Part shown: piece after piece, positions 54,374 through 62,753 of the stretch
Layout of the letters: the number at the start of each line of letters is the position of its first letter
Position numbering within the stretch: position 1 is the stretch's first letter
Notes under the pieces: model-generated
Databases searched by the model: none
What the model saw: the letters and a program-made list of their open reading frames with translations, nothing else
What the model was told of the DNA's origin: nothing
Program-made: the position numbers and the translations under genes
NCBI GenBank assembly: GCA_963820795.1
Contig: CAWGBJ010000020.1
Location: forward strand, 124,001-188,000
Reading direction: 5' to 3'
Length of the DNA stretch: 64,000 bases
From: Roseiarcus sp963820795
GTDB lineage: Bacteria; Pseudomonadota; Alphaproteobacteria; Rhizobiales; Beijerinckiaceae

Positions 54374-55321
54374 ATGTCCTCGCCTGACGCCCCTTTCCGA
54401 GCCGATGCGCTCGACCACCATGTAGTCTCGACACCGCCGTCCGCGTCCGAACGACGGGGGTTGGCGCTTGCCCTGATCGCGGCCGGCGCCCTTCACCTGC
54501 TGATTCCGCTCGCGCTCGTGGTCTATTATTGGGTCTGGCCGCCCCGCCCGGCGCCGACCGAGCAGGAAATCCCCATCGAAATCGTGATCGAGCCGCCGCC
54601 GAAGCCGAAGGCGGCTGAGGAACGACCGAAACCAAAGCCCGATCCGGAAGACGAACGGCCTGCCTACGACGCGCCGAGCGCCGCCACTCAGGAGAAGGCC
54701 AACCGGGAATCCGAGGACCAAAAAACGCAGGCCCCGGCGGCCAAGGCCGAGCCGTCACAAGCCCCCGGCGCGCCGCAGCAATCGGAGACCGCGGCAGCGG
54801 CGCCAGCGAAGGCCGGGGCTCAGTCCCCGCCGCCCGACCCGACGCGGTCGGACCCGGACGCCGATCAGGCGGTTGCTCCCCAGTCGGACGCTGAGGAGCA
54901 GGCGCCGCCGGCCGCTGAGGTCCAGCGCACGCCGTCTCCGCCGCCAGCGCCGAAACCGCCGGCCGACGCCCCTCGGGGCGCACCCCTGCCGACGGACGAT
55001 GTGCTGCCCCAGTACCATTTCGCGCACGCGGCGACCGAATTGCCGGTGGTCGGCGGCAACGCCGACACCCGCTACTTCACCATCGTCTACGGGATGATTC
55101 GGTCGCACATGCACGAGCCGCCGGCGGCGCGTCCGAGCAGAGGCGGCGCGATCGTTTTCACCGTGGACGAAGGCGGCAATCTGGTGCAACGGAGAGTCGT
55201 GACGCCCAGCGGTTCGCCAAATCTCGATATGGCGGTGATGGCGGCGATCGCCGAGGCGGCCCCCTACCCGGCCCCGCCGGGCTGGCAGTCACGATCCATG
55301 CGGCTGACCTACGGACGGTAA
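54374..55321 (+). CDS. TonB-like energy transducer protein
   Basis: 315 aa. One N-terminal membrane anchor (about 30-53, ALHLLIPLALVVYYWVW) is followed by a long Pro/Lys/Ala/Glu-rich periplasmic spacer (to about 220) with the TonB-style EIPIEIVIEPPPKPK. The compact C-terminal domain (about 235-315) has YGMIRSHMHEP, GGAIVFTVDEGGNLVQRRVV and SPNLDMAVMAAIAEAAPYPAPP, matching TonB/TolA C-domains. It would couple ExbBD energy to an outer-membrane receptor or act in envelope integrity. No exbB/exbD lies nearby. Confidence 0.8.
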   Translation: MSSPDAPFRADALDHHVVSTPPSASERRGLALALIAAGALHLLIPLALVVYYWVWPPRPAPTEQEIPIEIVIEPPPKPKAAEERPKPKPDPEDERPAYDAPSAATQEKANRESEDQKTQAPAAKAEPSQAPGAPQQSETAAAAPAKAGAQSPPPDPTRSDPDADQAVAPQSDAEEQAPPAAEVQRTPSPPPAPKPPADAPRGAPLPTDDVLPQYHFAHAATELPVVGGNADTRYFTIVYGMIRSHMHEPPAARPSRGGAIVFTVDEGGNLVQRRVVTPSGSPNLDMAVMAAIAEAAPYPAPPGWQSRSMRLTYGR

Positions 55322-55560
55322 GGCGGCTGGACGCAGCGCCAACTCGACCGAACACGCTGGTAGGTCGTAACGCTGTCCCACTCGTGCACGGCGACGAGCC
55401 CGAACTTTGCGCATTCCTGCTGCGCGTCACTGGCAAACTGCCACGGAGGCGGAAATGTGTTGCTGTGAGGCGCGGTCGGGTAATACACGAATGTGACTGT
55501 CCGCTCGAGCGCGCATCCCGACAGCGTCAGCAGCAAGCCGATCAGGTAAATTGATCGCAT
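55309..55560 (-). CDS. Small predicted lipoprotein
   Basis: 83 aa from the ATG at 55560 (MRSIYLIGLLLTLSGC). The lipobox LSGC marks lipidation at residue 16. The mature part is short with two further Cys and many aromatic residues (VTFVYYPTAP, WQFASDAQQEC). Unknown function. It is convergent with the TonB-like gene and their 3' ends overlap by 13 nt. Confidence 0.6.
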   Translation of the reverse strand: MRSIYLIGLLLTLSGCALERTVTFVYYPTAPHSNTFPPPWQFASDAQQECAKFGLVAVHEWDSVTTYQRVRSSWRCVQPPYRP

Positions 55561-55860
55561 CCCAGCCCCACGCCCCAATCTTCGATCCGGCCGCCGTCGC
55601 CGCAGCCTGATTCGGCGGCACTTTGCCCGTGGTCGGTGCGGGAGGCAAGAGCTTCCGCCTCGGGGATACCTCGGGGATCCTGGGCGATCGTTTCGGCTGG
55701 TTTGACTGCCGCCCGCCCCGCTCGTTCCGTTCGCTTCCGCTGCGCTTCAACGAGGCGAAAGCCTGCGGCGACCGTGGTTACCAGCGCGCCTTTTCAAGCG
55801 CTTGGGTTCGATCTTCTGTCACTTTCGGAGCGTTAATAACATATCATATTTGTATTACAG
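55561..55860. other. Intergenic region upstream of the lipoprotein gene
   Basis: About 300 bases between the lipoprotein start and the ABC-2 permease stop, both on the minus strand. The right end is AT-rich (taataacatatcatatttg). No gene, RNA or clear hairpin was recognised. Confidence 0.4.
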
Positions 55861-56664
55861 TCAGCTCACCGTCTCGGCGCTGTAGCGGGCGACGAGCCCG
55901 GTGCGGATCGCGATCCGGTAGACGGCCAGGAAGAGGAGGCAGGCAAGAACCAGATAGATCGCCGCAAGCGCCCCGCCAAGCGCCAGACGATCCCATGGCG
56001 CGGGCTCTCCCGCGACAATCGCGCGCATGCCCTCGAAGACGTAGGAAGGCGGCAGAATATAGGCGATCGCCTGCATCCATAAGGGCAGAACCGTGATTGG
56101 ATAGAAGACGCCGGCGAAAGGCGAAACGATCATAGGGATCGGCCAGATCAGCCACTCCGAGGCGGGCCCGAGGCGCAGGACAAGCGCGGCGCCGGCGACG
56201 CCGAGCGCAATGCCGGTCAGAAACAGGACCGCCAGAAACGGCGCAAGCGCGAGCCCGTAGGCGAGGAACGACAAGCCGAAGGCGAGACGGGCGAAGGCGA
56301 CCATGGCGACGAGGCTCAGCGCGCTGGTGGCGACGGCGGTGACGATCAGTCCTGCGAGATATTCGGAGGTGAGCAGGGGCGTGGCGAAGAAATTGAGAAA
56401 GTTCCGCGTCCAGACGTCCTCGAAGAAGGCCATGGTCACGCCCTGCATGACTCGGGTGAGAAAGTCCCACAAGAGGACCGCGCCGAGCAGCGCCGGAACG
56501 AAATTGAGGTCCGCGCGCGACACCGAATTGAGGTAGCGGGTGAGAAACCCCCAGAGCAGGATGTCGACCGCCACCCAGACAAAGATCGGAAAGACGCGCT
56601 GCGGACTGCCGCGATAGAGGTAGAAGATCCTGAGGACCACCGCCTCGACGCGCGTCCGGCTCAT
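55861..56664 (-). CDS. ABC-2 type transporter permease
   Basis: 267 aa from the ATG at 56664, which overlaps the ATPase stop (ATGA). About six membrane segments; VWTRNFLNFFATPLLTSEYLAGLI and PSYVFEGMRAIVAGE fit the ABC-2/NodJ-like family. It forms the membrane part of an exporter with the upstream ATPase. Substrate unknown. Longer in-frame starts lie inside the ATPase gene and are rejected. Confidence 0.9.
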   Translation of the reverse strand: MSRTRVEAVVLRIFYLYRGSPQRVFPIFVWVAVDILLWGFLTRYLNSVSRADLNFVPALLGAVLLWDFLTRVMQGVTMAFFEDVWTRNFLNFFATPLLTSEYLAGLIVTAVATSALSLVAMVAFARLAFGLSFLAYGLALAPFLAVLFLTGIALGVAGAALVLRLGPASEWLIWPIPMIVSPFAGVFYPITVLPLWMQAIAYILPPSYVFEGMRAIVAGEPAPWDRLALGGALAAIYLVLACLLFLAVYRIAIRTGLVARYSAETVS

Positions 56665-57419
56665 TGGGCCGCGCCCTGTCGAAGCGCTTCCTGCGCCACC
56701 GACACGAATAGGTCGTCCAGGCTGGCGACGCCATGCTCGTCGGGAAGCGTCTTCGGATCGCCTTCGAGCACGATCCGCCCATGCGACAGGAAGAGCACGC
56801 GGTCGCACACCGCCTCGACCTCGACCATATTGTGGCTGGTCCACAGGACTCCGCAATGGCCGCCTTCGACCATATCGGCGATCCCTGCACGGATGTCGCG
56901 CGCGGCTGAAGGATCGATCGAAGCCGTCGGCTCGTCGAGCAGCAGGAGTTGCGGGCGGTTCAGCATCGCCTTGGCGAGGCCGAGCCGCGTCTGCTCTCCG
57001 GACGAAAGCACTCCCGCCTTGGTCCGGCGATATCTGGCGAGGTCGTAGGTCCTCAAGAGCTCCTCGATCCGCTCGGAGAGATTGGCGACCTCGTAGATCA
57101 TGCCGAAGACGCGAAGGTTTTGCTCGACCGTCAGATTTCCGGGAAGCGGCGCGTAAACGGCGGCGAAATTCGTCCCCGCCAGCGCCGCGCTGCGGTCACG
57201 GCGGAGATCGACACCCTGAATCTCGATCCGCCCGGACGTCGGCTCGAGAACGCCGAGGATCATGTTGATCGTCGTCGTCTTGCCTGCGCCGTTGGGGCCG
57301 AGGAGCCCGAGAATCTCACCCGCCGACACGTCGAATGACACGTCCGCGACCGCCTTGAGCGCGCCGAAGGACTTGACGAGACGTTCGACGGACAGGACCG
57401 GGCGCAAGGGCGAAGACAT
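56661..57419 (-). CDS. ABC-2 type transporter ATPase
   Basis: 252 aa with Walker A GPNGAGKTT, signature LSSGEQTRLGLAKA and Walker B LLLLDEPTASIDP, then HNMVEVEAVCDRVLFLSHG. This is the CcmA/DrrA-type ATPase that pairs with ABC-2 permeases. Operon with the permease downstream. Confidence 0.93.
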   Translation of the reverse strand: MSSPLRPVLSVERLVKSFGALKAVADVSFDVSAGEILGLLGPNGAGKTTTINMILGVLEPTSGRIEIQGVDLRRDRSAALAGTNFAAVYAPLPGNLTVEQNLRVFGMIYEVANLSERIEELLRTYDLARYRRTKAGVLSSGEQTRLGLAKAMLNRPQLLLLDEPTASIDPSAARDIRAGIADMVEGGHCGVLWTSHNMVEVEAVCDRVLFLSHGRIVLEGDPKTLPDEHGVASLDDLFVSVAQEALRQGAAQ

Positions 57420-57584
57420 TGTCCGGTCGTATCGGGCGGGGGGAAGATGGCGTCAAGGCAACGCGGCGCCCGCGGTTGGAAGCCGGCGAAGCACAGGGGG
57501 CGCGAGACGCGCGATGACGCCCTGGAAAGGCGCAGCCGCATCGTCGCCGAGGCGCGCAGCGACTCGTCTGGGCGCGCCACCCTC

Positions 57585-57635
57585 GCCGTCATTGCGAGGC
57601 CGCCGAGCGAAGCGCGGCGGACGAAGCAATCCAGG
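57585..57635. repeat. REP-like palindromic element
   Basis: ccgtcattgcgagg, a GC palindrome (ccgccg...cggcgg) with gagcgaagcg, then acgaagcaatccagg. This is the common alphaproteobacterial intergenic element of the form GTCATTGCGAG...CGAAGCAATCCAG. It lies in the 288-base gap between the ABC ATPase start and the conserved hypothetical gene; nothing else was seen in that gap. Confidence 0.65.
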
Positions 57636-57707
57636 CCGCAGGGCGCGAATCACGGATCGGCCTTCCGGCGACGGGTCCGATTCGGCTTGAGTTCATCCCC
57701 TCGAGGC

Positions 57708-58803
57708 TCAGTCTTCGCGCTTTTCACCGCCGAAATCGCGGCGTGGGCCTCTGATGGTAAGCTGTTCGAGCGCGGCGTCGTAGGCCTCCTTAGGGAACGC
57801 CTTCGCCTCGGGATCTGTCAGGACCTCAAGCAGGCGCTCGCCCAGCGCCAAGGCCGCCGCATGAACGGCCTGGTGACGGTTCAGGCCTTCCGCCATCAGC
57901 CGATCGATGGCGCGCTGGACCGGCGGCTCACCCAGCGCGATCTGGTTTTCAACAGCGACGTGGATCACCGCATGAATCGCTTCGTCAGGCGGAGAAATGC
58001 CGGCGGCGCGGTGGTAGTCCAGCACCCGGTCCAGACGGGTCTCTTCGTCGAGAGCCAGCCATTCCCCGGGATCGGGCGCGACGCGAGGATTGTAGCCGCC
58101 GTCGACGACGAAGTCCTCGTCCTCCTCGATGTCGAAGACCTCATTCTCGTCCTCCAGCTCTTCGAGAGCATCGAACGGGTCTTCCATCTCGGCAAAGACG
58201 AAGCCGTCTACGCCGAGTTGTCGGCGCAGACGATCGACCCGGCGCCTGATCTGCGTCGGCGACTCGGTCGGACCGGGGACGTAAAGCGGCTTCCCATGGT
58301 AACCGAACTGGAATTGGACGTCGCCCGCCTCGGCGGCGACATCGCCGAAAAAAGGCTCCACTGCCGCATAGTCGGCGTGGGGTTCCAGCCCGAGGGAGCG
58401 TGCGTAGGCCACCGCCTCGTGCAACAGCTTTCGGGCATAGGAAAGATCGGCAGCCTCGAACGGCGTGGTCTTCTCGAAACTTTCGACAAACGAGTTCGAT
58501 CTTCGCTTCTTCCGTTTCACGGAAAAAAGCATCCTTGACGCCGAGGCAGAAGGCGTCGACCAGGAAGGCGGCAAGGCCAAACTTGCCTACGCCGATTTTG
58601 CGGGTCAGCAGCACCATGCCGAAGCCGGACTCGAAGATGCCGCGTTGCACGAGGCAGGAGTGCAGAGGCGCGGTCCTCGTCCGACGAACGTCCTGGACGA
58701 CGCTCCCCCTGGAATCGGCTGCCTCGAGCCGGCGTCTTTCCGCCAGGAGCTTTTTCCTGCGCACGGCCTTGGCCTGCCGGCGCTGAGCGTTCCTGGATCC
58801 CAT
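57708..58803 (-). pseudogene. Conserved hypothetical protein, frameshifted
   Basis: Two overlapping frames join to a protein of about 364 aa. The first starts MGSRNAQRRQAKAVRRKK and includes LHSCLVQRGIFESGFGMVLLTRKI and DAFCLGVKDAFF. The second takes over near 58490 with FVESFEKTTPFEAADLSYARKLLHEAVAYA and continues through an acidic stretch (EELEDENEVFDIEEDEDF) to GGEKRED. The total length needs one extra base removed (or two added). The family looks conserved, but I cannot name a function. Whether the break is real or a read error is open. Confidence 0.65.
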
Positions 58804-59081
58804 CGTGCAGTTCTCCGGGGGCCGACTCTCGACTCACGCGACTTTCCGTTACGGGTCTGCCGCAGCTTCCCCGTCGCCTTCAATCCCCTGCGGCCGCTTC
58901 TCCACTGCCTTCCGCTTTTGGACTGAAGCGCGTAGCCTGCGGGGACGTGTGGCCGATCGGATCGAGGCGCCGTAGCTGCTTCCTGCATCAGGCTATTAAC
59001 GCGATTCGGACACCAACGGCGTTGCCGCGGCTCTTCGCCCGGCTTAACTATGTCTTCGAGCATTCAGCGCCCGAGGCCTCC

Positions 59082-59888
59082 ATGTCCGCCGTCCGTCAGC
59101 CCGCGATTTTCATCCCCCATGGCGGGGGTCCCTGCTTCTGGATCGAGTTTCCGCCGCCTTTCGGCCCGCATGCCTGGGACAGGCTGCGCGACTATCTCTC
59201 GGGACTCGTCGCCTCGCTGCCCGAGCGGCCGAAGGCGTTCCTGGTCGTGACCGCGCACTGGGAAGCGGCTCAGCCGACGGTCAGCGTCAACGCCAAGCCG
59301 GGCATGCTGTTCGACTATTACGGCTTTCCGGAGCACACCTATAAGCTGAGCTATCCCGCCCCCGGCGCGCCCGAAGTCGCCGCCGAGGTCAAGCGCCTGA
59401 TCGAGGCGGCCGGCCTGCCGGTCGCGACCGACGCTGAGCGCGGCTTCGACCACGGCGTCTTCGTGCCGTTCCTCATCATCGATCCCAAGGCCGAAATCCC
59501 GGTCGTCATGCTGTCGCTGCGCAAGGATCTTGATCCAAAGTTTCACCTCGCGCTCGGCAAGGCGCTGGCGCCGCTGCGCGATCAGGGGGTGGCGATCGTC
59601 GGCAGCGGCATGAGCTTCCATGATCTCCGCAATTTCCGGGATGGCGAGGGCGCGGCCGCGGCGACCTTCGACGCCTGGCTCGACGAAACGGCGAAGGCGC
59701 CGCCGGCGGAGCGCGAGGCGCGGCTGGCGGCCTGGGACAAGGCGCCCGCCGCTCGCGCCGCCCATCCGCGCGAAGAGCACCTCCTGCCGCTGATGGTCGT
59801 CGCCGGCGCTGCGGGCGACAGCGAAGGCAAGCATGCCTTCAGCGACGTGATCGGCGGCAAGGCGATCTCGGGCTTTCGGTTCGGCTGA
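59082..59888 (+). CDS. ygiD: DODA-type extradiol aromatic ring-opening dioxygenase
   Basis: 268 aa from the ATG at 59082 (MSAVRQPAIFIPHGGGP). LigB-superfamily metal and catalytic His residues are seen in IPHGGGP, VTAHWEA, GFDHGVFVPF and HPREEHLLPL. E. coli YgiD is a Zn-dependent DOPA 4,5-dioxygenase; natural substrates in most bacteria are unknown. Codons 209-249 or so (59705-59827) are duplicated downstream at 60793-60916. Confidence 0.9.
   Translation: MSAVRQPAIFIPHGGGPCFWIEFPPPFGPHAWDRLRDYLSGLVASLPERPKAFLVVTAHWEAAQPTVSVNAKPGMLFDYYGFPEHTYKLSYPAPGAPEVAAEVKRLIEAAGLPVATDAERGFDHGVFVPFLIIDPKAEIPVVMLSLRKDLDPKFHLALGKALAPLRDQGVAIVGSGMSFHDLRNFRDGEGAAAATFDAWLDETAKAPPAEREARLAAWDKAPAARAAHPREEHLLPLMVVAGAAGDSEGKHAFSDVIGGKAISGFRFG
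59705..59827 (+). repeat. Parent copy of ygiD 3' duplication
   Basis: This part of ygiD recurs at 60793-60916 with only a few substitutions and one inserted A. The two copies bracket the HigBA toxin-antitoxin genes. Confidence 0.85.
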
Positions 59889-60058
59889 GCGTACTGCTGC
59901 GGCGCTGCGGCTGCAGCGGCGAGCCGTTCAATGAGTGCGAGGAAAACGAGCGCGGCTTGCGTCTCGCGTCTGTGGGCTTGGCCCTCGCCGACTCCATGTC
60001 TGACGGAATGGCTTGAAATAATGCTTGTTCAGGCATACCCTGGAAAAGGTTCGAGGAT

Positions 60059-60457
60059 ATGGCGAGGCCGGCCTGCGAGGACCAGCCCAAAACCGTCCGC
60101 TGGGTCGGCGGCAGCAAGGAGGACTTGAGCGAGTTCCCGATAGATGTGCGGCGGCGGGTCGGCGGAGCGCTGTGGGAGGCGCAGATCGGCCGCAAAGCGC
60201 CTTACGCGAAGCCGCTCAAAGGCTATGGCGACGCCGGCGTCCTGGAGATCGTGGACGACTTCGACGGGGGCGCCTTCCGGGCCGTATACACCGTGCGGTT
60301 CGCCAAGGCCGTCTACGTCCTGCACGCCTTCCAAAAGAAATCGAAGCGCGGCGTCGCCACCCCGAAGGCCGAGTTGGACGTGATCGGCCAGCGGCTCAAA
60401 CGAGCGAGAGAGGACTACGAGCGATGGACGAAGAGCGAAAATCCGACATCCCGGTGA
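60059..60457 (+). CDS. HigB/RelE-type toxin (Gp49-like)
   Basis: 132 aa. Typical of the phage Gp49/HigB family: KPLKGYGDAGVLEIVDDFDGGAFRAVYTVRF, VYVLHAFQKKSKRGVATPKAELDVI and a basic C-terminus. Members are ribosome-dependent mRNA interferases, silenced by the antitoxin. The ATG is the best start; the following gene overlaps it by 34 nt. A toxin before its antitoxin is the usual hig order. Confidence 0.88.
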   Translation: MARPACEDQPKTVRWVGGSKEDLSEFPIDVRRRVGGALWEAQIGRKAPYAKPLKGYGDAGVLEIVDDFDGGAFRAVYTVRFAKAVYVLHAFQKKSKRGVATPKAELDVIGQRLKRAREDYERWTKSENPTSR

Positions 60458-60774
60458 CGGAGAGCAGCGGCAACGTCTTCGCCGACATGGGCGTGCCGGA
60501 GCCCGAGGAGGAGCTGACCAAGGCCCAGCTGGCGAGCCATATCCGCCACGTGATCAAGCGGCGGCGCTTGACCCAGGTCGCGGCGGCTGCGGTTATGGGC
60601 ATCGACCAGCCGAAGGTGTCCGCGCTGCTCAACGGACGGCTCGCGAACTTTTCCAGCGAGCGACTGATGCGCCTCTTGACCGCGCTCGGCCAGGACGTGG
60701 ACATCACGGTCAGGCCGAAGCCGCGCGATCGAGCGCACGGCCGCGTCCGTGTGCTCGGCGAACCGCTCGGATGA
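60424..60774 (+). CDS. HigA-type antitoxin (XRE helix-turn-helix)
   Basis: 116 aa. The helix-turn-helix spans about residues 36-85: LASHIRHVIKRRRLTQVAAA, IDQPKVSALLNGRLANFSSERLMRLLTALG. The ATG lies within the toxin gene (34-nt overlap), so translation is coupled. It should neutralise the toxin and repress the pair. The C-terminus ends VRPKPRD...GEPLG. Confidence 0.9.
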   Translation: MDEERKSDIPVTESSGNVFADMGVPEPEEELTKAQLASHIRHVIKRRRLTQVAAAAVMGIDQPKVSALLNGRLANFSSERLMRLLTALGQDVDITVRPKPRDRAHGRVRVLGEPLG

Positions 60775-60792
60775 GAAGTGAGCAAGAAAGTT

Positions 60793-60916
60793 GGCGGAGC
60801 GCGAGGCGCGGCTGGCGGCCTGGGACAAAGGCGCCCGCTGCTCGCGCCGCCCATCCGCGCGAAGAGCACCTCCTGCCGCTCGTGGTCGTCGCCGGCGCTG
60901 CGAGCGACAGCGAAGG
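60793..60916 (+). repeat. Duplicated fragment of ygiD 3' region
   Basis: About 124 bp almost identical to 59705-59827 in the same orientation, starting 19 nt after the antitoxin stop. One extra A in gacaaagg breaks its frame and the copy stops before the ygiD end, so it is a non-coding remnant. It lies just before the end of the convergent rsmB gene. Confidence 0.85.
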
Positions 60917-60976
60917 TTTTTAGGACTCGCGACGAGCGCCGGTGTTCGTCTTGAGGTTTGTAGGGCTGAATCCGCA

Positions 60977-62271
60977 TCAAATGCGCGCCAGTGCCGCGAC
61001 ATAGAACCCGTCCGTCCCGGTCGACCGCGGGCTCAGGCGGAAGCCGGGGCCGAAGCGAGAGGCGTGGTCCGCCAGCGTCGGCAGGCCGGCGGCGCGCGCC
61101 TGGGCCGCCGCGTCGATGGGCAGCATGTCGTCGTGGCGGGCGAGGAATTCGCCGACGCGATCCTCGTTCTCGGGCCTCAGGACCGAGCAGGTGACATAGA
61201 CAATCCGGCCGCCCTTCTTGACAAAACGCAAAGCATTTTCAAGCGTTTCGTCTTGGTCTTTCATTCTCTGCTCGAGCGCGCCTGGACGGATGCGCCATTT
61301 GGCGTCGGGGTTGCGCCGCCAGGCGCCGGAGCCGGTGCATGGGGCGTCGATCATGACGAGGTCGCAGCGTCCCTCGAGGTCGGCGAGCACGTCCGCCCCG
61401 CCGCGCGGCGCCCGGACCTGCACGTTGCGCGCGCCCGATCGCTGGAGCCGGTCGAAGATCGGCGCGAGGCGACGGCCGTCAGGATCGGTGGCGTAGATCT
61501 GCCCGTGATTGTCCATGGCCGCGGCGAGCGCGAGCGTCTTGCCGCCGGCCCCGGCGCAGAGGTCGAGGACCTGCTGGCCAGGCTTCGCCTCCGCCAGCAG
61601 CGCCGCGAGTTGCGAGCCTTCGTCCTGCACTTCGACGAGCCCTCTGACATGAGCCGGCTCGGCGGCGAGCGCCGGTCCCCGCCCGTCGGGCCGGATGGCG
61701 ATTCTGAGGCCGACCGGCGACAGCGGCGTCGGCTGCGGCGAAAGATGAGAGAGCGCGGACAGAGCCTTGTCCCTGCTGGTTTTTATCAAGTTCGCTCGCA
61801 GATCGACCGGCGCCCGCTCGGCGAGCGCCCGCCCCTCCTCGACGGCGTCGTCGCCGAAGCTCGCGGCGAACTCAGGCGCCAGCCATTCTGGGAAGTCGCC
61901 GGCCACATGTGATGCGGCGCGCCGCGGAGGTTCCGGGTCGCCAGCCGCTCGCGCTCAACCGCGGTCAGGGGCTCCGGCGCATGGCCTTCGCCTGAGAACA
62001 GCGCCGCGATTGCGTCGGCGTCGAGGCCGCGGGTTTGCTTCAGCGCGCCGATGACTTCCCCGCGCGCGCTCGCCTCGCCGGCGAGCCACGCCGACGAGCT
62101 TTTCTTGCGTAAGCCATCGTAGACGAGGCTCGAAATCGCCGCCCGGTCGCCGGAGCCGGCGAAGCGGTGCGAGAGGCCCCAGTCCTTCATCGCCTCGGCG
62201 GCGGGCCGGCGGCGGGTTTCGATGTCGCCGAGAACTTCGATCGCGGCGGCGACGCGGGCGGCGGGGGTCAT
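60977..62271 (-). pseudogene. rsmB: 16S rRNA (cytosine-C5) methyltransferase RsmB, frameshifted
   Basis: Two frames form one protein of about 430 aa. From the ATG at 62271 the NusB-like N-domain runs MTPAARVAAAIEVLGDI to RNLRGAPHH. The other frame resumes VAGDFPEWLAPEF and carries the SAM site DLCAGAGGKTLALAA, IDAPCTGSGAWRRNPD (first Cys) and VYVTCSVLRPEN (second Cys). The join is at catcacatgtggcc on the coding strand near 61910; two surplus bases (or one missing) explain it. It methylates 16S rRNA when intact. Real mutation and assembly error are both possible. Confidence 0.8.
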
Positions 62272-62390
62272 GGAGAGGCGGCGGGCCTTCGGGCGGGGGC
62301 GGTCGTCCGGATAACAGGGCCGGGCGCCGATGTCCAAGACGGGGATGGCGCCGATCCAGGGTCGCTGCGTCCAACCCTGTTCTCAGCGTG

Positions 62391-62470
62391 CGGAAGACCG
62401 GCCTTCGTTGGACGATTCGACGGGGTGGCTGAAGAGACCTGCTTGGTCTGGGGAGTGCTGGCGCATGGCA
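62391..62470. repeat. Dispersed repeat, copy B, module 1
   Basis: Shares ggccttc...ggggtggctgaaga, ctgctt and gcgcatggc blocks with 17729-17810. Here it precedes module 2. Confidence 0.55.
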
Positions 62471-62526
62471 GAATCGGCGAGGCAAGGCGCCTCTCGCAAA
62501 AACTGAAGTTACAAGAAAGTTCAAGA

Positions 62527-62750
62527 AGATATGGCGTTATCCTCGCGCGAACGCGTAAGGGGGCCGGTCCGCTTCGCGCTCCCCTCATGCTGCGCCCTGT
62601 TAATGGGCTCCGCAGGGAAAATAATTTCCCTGGTCTGTCTTTCTCTTCCGCACGAGCAAATCCGCTCAAGCAGATGAAATACCATGGATTTGTGCACTCG
62701 CTCGAGGAGCGGCGGGAGCGATTTTCCCCGTTGGCAGGCATTATCAGGGA
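62527..62750. repeat. Dispersed repeat, copy B, module 2
   Basis: Matches 17397-17685: agatatggcgttatcctc, cttcgcgctcccctc, cacgagcaaatccgctcaa, ggatttgtgca and ctcgaggagcggcggga blocks. With module 1 it fills most of the gap of about 480 bases between rsmB and the kinase gene, where no gene is seen. Confidence 0.65.
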
Positions 62751-62753
62751 AAC

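Noticed and set aside
53399..54721. A 440-codon open frame extending murI upstream
   Set aside because: The extra part is antisense to the TonB-like gene and lacks family similarity; the racemase domain begins near 54225.
60059..60774. Toxin-antitoxin pair as part of a larger mobile element
   Set aside because: No integrase, transposase, terminal inverted repeats or attachment site was found nearby; only the ygiD duplication is seen.
60791..61912. A 373-codon plus-strand open frame
   Set aside because: It is antisense to rsmB and starts within the ygiD duplicate; no recognisable domain.
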